DNA of 64,000 nucleotides, from positions 1,426,001-1,490,000 of the forward strand of contig NZ_CP041637.1 of NCBI RefSeq assembly GCF_007197735.1, in the 5' to 3' direction. Positions 63,180 through 64,000 of this stretch are shown piece by piece. The notes under the pieces were generated by a model. It had not been told where the DNA came from and searched no databases. It saw only the letters and a list, made by a program, of their open reading frames with translations. Made by a program: the position numbers and the translations under genes. This DNA comes from Formosa sediminum. GTDB lineage: Bacteria > Bacteroidota > Bacteroidia > Flavobacteriales > Flavobacteriaceae. Within the stretch, counting starts at the first letter, position 1. Each line of letters begins with the position of its first letter.

Positions 63180-64000
63180 ATGACATCAACTCAATTATCA
63201 TTTAAGGATAAAATTAAAAAAGGATTAAAGGATTTTGGACCTGCATTCTTTATTATTGGTTATGTAGTTGGCACAGGAAGTGTAACCTCAATGGTTGTTT
63301 CTGGGGCTAATTACGGTTTAAGCCTTTCTTGGGCTTTATTATTATCTTGTTTTTTTACATACTTTTTACTTGTCTCTATTAGTAAATTAACAATTGTTTC
63401 TGGAGATACGCTTATGTATAATTTTAAAAAAGCATTTGGTAAGCCTGTTACTATTTTTATTATTGTAGCTCTGCTGGTTTCAATAGTGTCTTCTGTAATA
63501 GGTGTTATGGGAGTTGTGGCCGAGGTTACAATGGAATGGATTTCTGTAAAAACATCTATATCATTTCTTAATGCTCCAGCAGTTTCTATTTTCTTTATTT
63601 GTTTACTAATTGGATTATTCTGGACGGGAAAACATGAGAATTTTATAAAGGCAATGAGTATTATGGTTGGATTTATGGCACTGTCTTTTATTGCAACTAG
63701 TGTAATGGTTGTAAAAGAAACAGTAACTAATATATCTGATTTCTTTCCAGAATTGCCGCATGGCGATAATTCTGGTCTTGTTATTGCAGGTATTGTGGGT
63801 ACTACTATGGCTGGTGTGTGTTTAGCATCAAGAAGTATCTTAGTGCAAGAACAAAAGTGGGGAATAAAAGATTTAAAAACAGAAAATAGAGATGCCATGT
63901 CGTCTATGGCCTTAACGTTCTTTATTAGTTTAGCTATTATGATTAGTGCAACGGGAACTTTATATTTTCAAGGTATTAAGGTTAATGACGCTACAGATAT
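63180..64000 (+). CDS. Nramp-superfamily transporter lacking canonical metal motifs, 3' end outside window
   Basis: The first 273 residues are visible (MTSTQLSFKDKIKKGLKDFG onward) with about seven helices. The pattern KDFGPAFFIIGYVVGTGSV matches helix 1 of Nramp proteins in length and setting, but the metal-binding DPGN is replaced by GTGS. The helix 6 region GTTMAGVCLASRS lacks the MPH motif. It may therefore carry Mn/Fe poorly or carry another substrate. Bacillus YcsG, an Nramp homologue, sits beside 5-oxoprolinase genes, so amino-acid-related transport is one option. It follows susD by 426 bp with its own possible promoter. The C-terminus is not available. Confidence 0.72.
   Translation, partial: MTSTQLSFKDKIKKGLKDFGPAFFIIGYVVGTGSVTSMVVSGANYGLSLSWALLLSCFFTYFLLVSISKLTIVSGDTLMYNFKKAFGKPVTIFIIVALLVSIVSSVIGVMGVVAEVTMEWISVKTSISFLNAPAVSIFFICLLIGLFWTGKHENFIKAMSIMVGFMALSFIATSVMVVKETVTNISDFFPELPHGDNSGLVIAGIVGTTMAGVCLASRSILVQEQKWGIKDLKTENRDAMSSMALTFFISLAIMISATGTLYFQGIKVNDATD

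Noticed and set aside
63311-63898. Minus-strand frame of 195 codons at the window end
   Set aside because: Antisense to the Nramp-like gene, whose translation has a coherent membrane-helix pattern. The antisense product has no motif.
1-64000. Mobile elements, prophage, CRISPR arrays or defence islands
   Set aside because: No transposase, integrase, phage structural gene, spaced repeat array or known defence gene was found. Gene order is that of core chromosome.

Overview
The window looks like chromosomal DNA of a marine-type Flavobacteriaceae (phylum Bacteroidota). The base composition is AT-rich, and the genes are family-typical for this group: class II HMG-CoA reductase with a GYDIA-type GHMP kinase, a SusC/SusD pair, a long FtsZ, the Bacteroidota dcw order, and LptC next to CorC and PpiD. 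Promoter-like elements match the Bacteroidota pattern, with a -7 box TAnnTTTG, exactly TATATTTG at four sites. No insertion sequence, prophage, integron or CRISPR array was seen. Most of the window is conserved core genome.

Layout. 1-3.0 kb (minus): the 5' part of meaB, then two family 2 glycosyltransferases. 3.2-8.8 kb (minus): an outer-membrane-associated CarboxypepD_reg protein, a membrane fatty-acid hydroxylase, and a compact arsenosugar-type cluster (AhpD-like protein, radical SAM ArsS, DUF2064 glycosyltransferase, purine nucleoside phosphorylase). 9-13.5 kb: a Na+/H+ antiporter, an MscS channel, a small HExxH protein and a GH3 family enzyme. 13.6-20.6 kb: tRNA-Phe, then coaX, a TPR protein, lptC, a small membrane protein, corC-like and ppiD. 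20.7-22.9 kb (minus): mevalonate pathway genes. 23.1-29.1 kb: a peptide-use unit (dipeptidyl peptidase IV and two POT di/tripeptide transporters) and a thioredoxin. 29.1-33.9 kb (minus): the surE-orf-lpxB-nlpC-comEC operon. 34-38.8 kb: the tail-specific protease prc, a lone OppC-like permease, engB and an alpha/beta hydrolase.

39.0-55.1 kb is the division and cell-wall (dcw) cluster, read in one direction: mraZ, rsmH, ftsL-like, ftsI, murE, mraY, murD, ftsW, murG, murC, ftsQ, ftsA, ftsZ, then yqeY and tRNA-Arg. murF and ddl are absent from it. Three 10-bp direct repeats overlap the mraZ promoter and look like an MraZ autoregulatory box. 55.4-64 kb holds a secreted prolyl oligopeptidase, a SusC/SusD uptake pair and the start of an Nramp-fold transporter whose metal-binding motifs are missing, cut by the window end.

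No wholly new system is evident. The observations most worth following are: the arsenosugar cluster whose nucleoside phosphorylase carries Asp where guanine/hypoxanthine-specific enzymes have Asn; the MraZ box; repeated motifs in the FtsZ linker; the Nramp-like protein without DPGN; and several strong palindromes or hairpins at operon borders.
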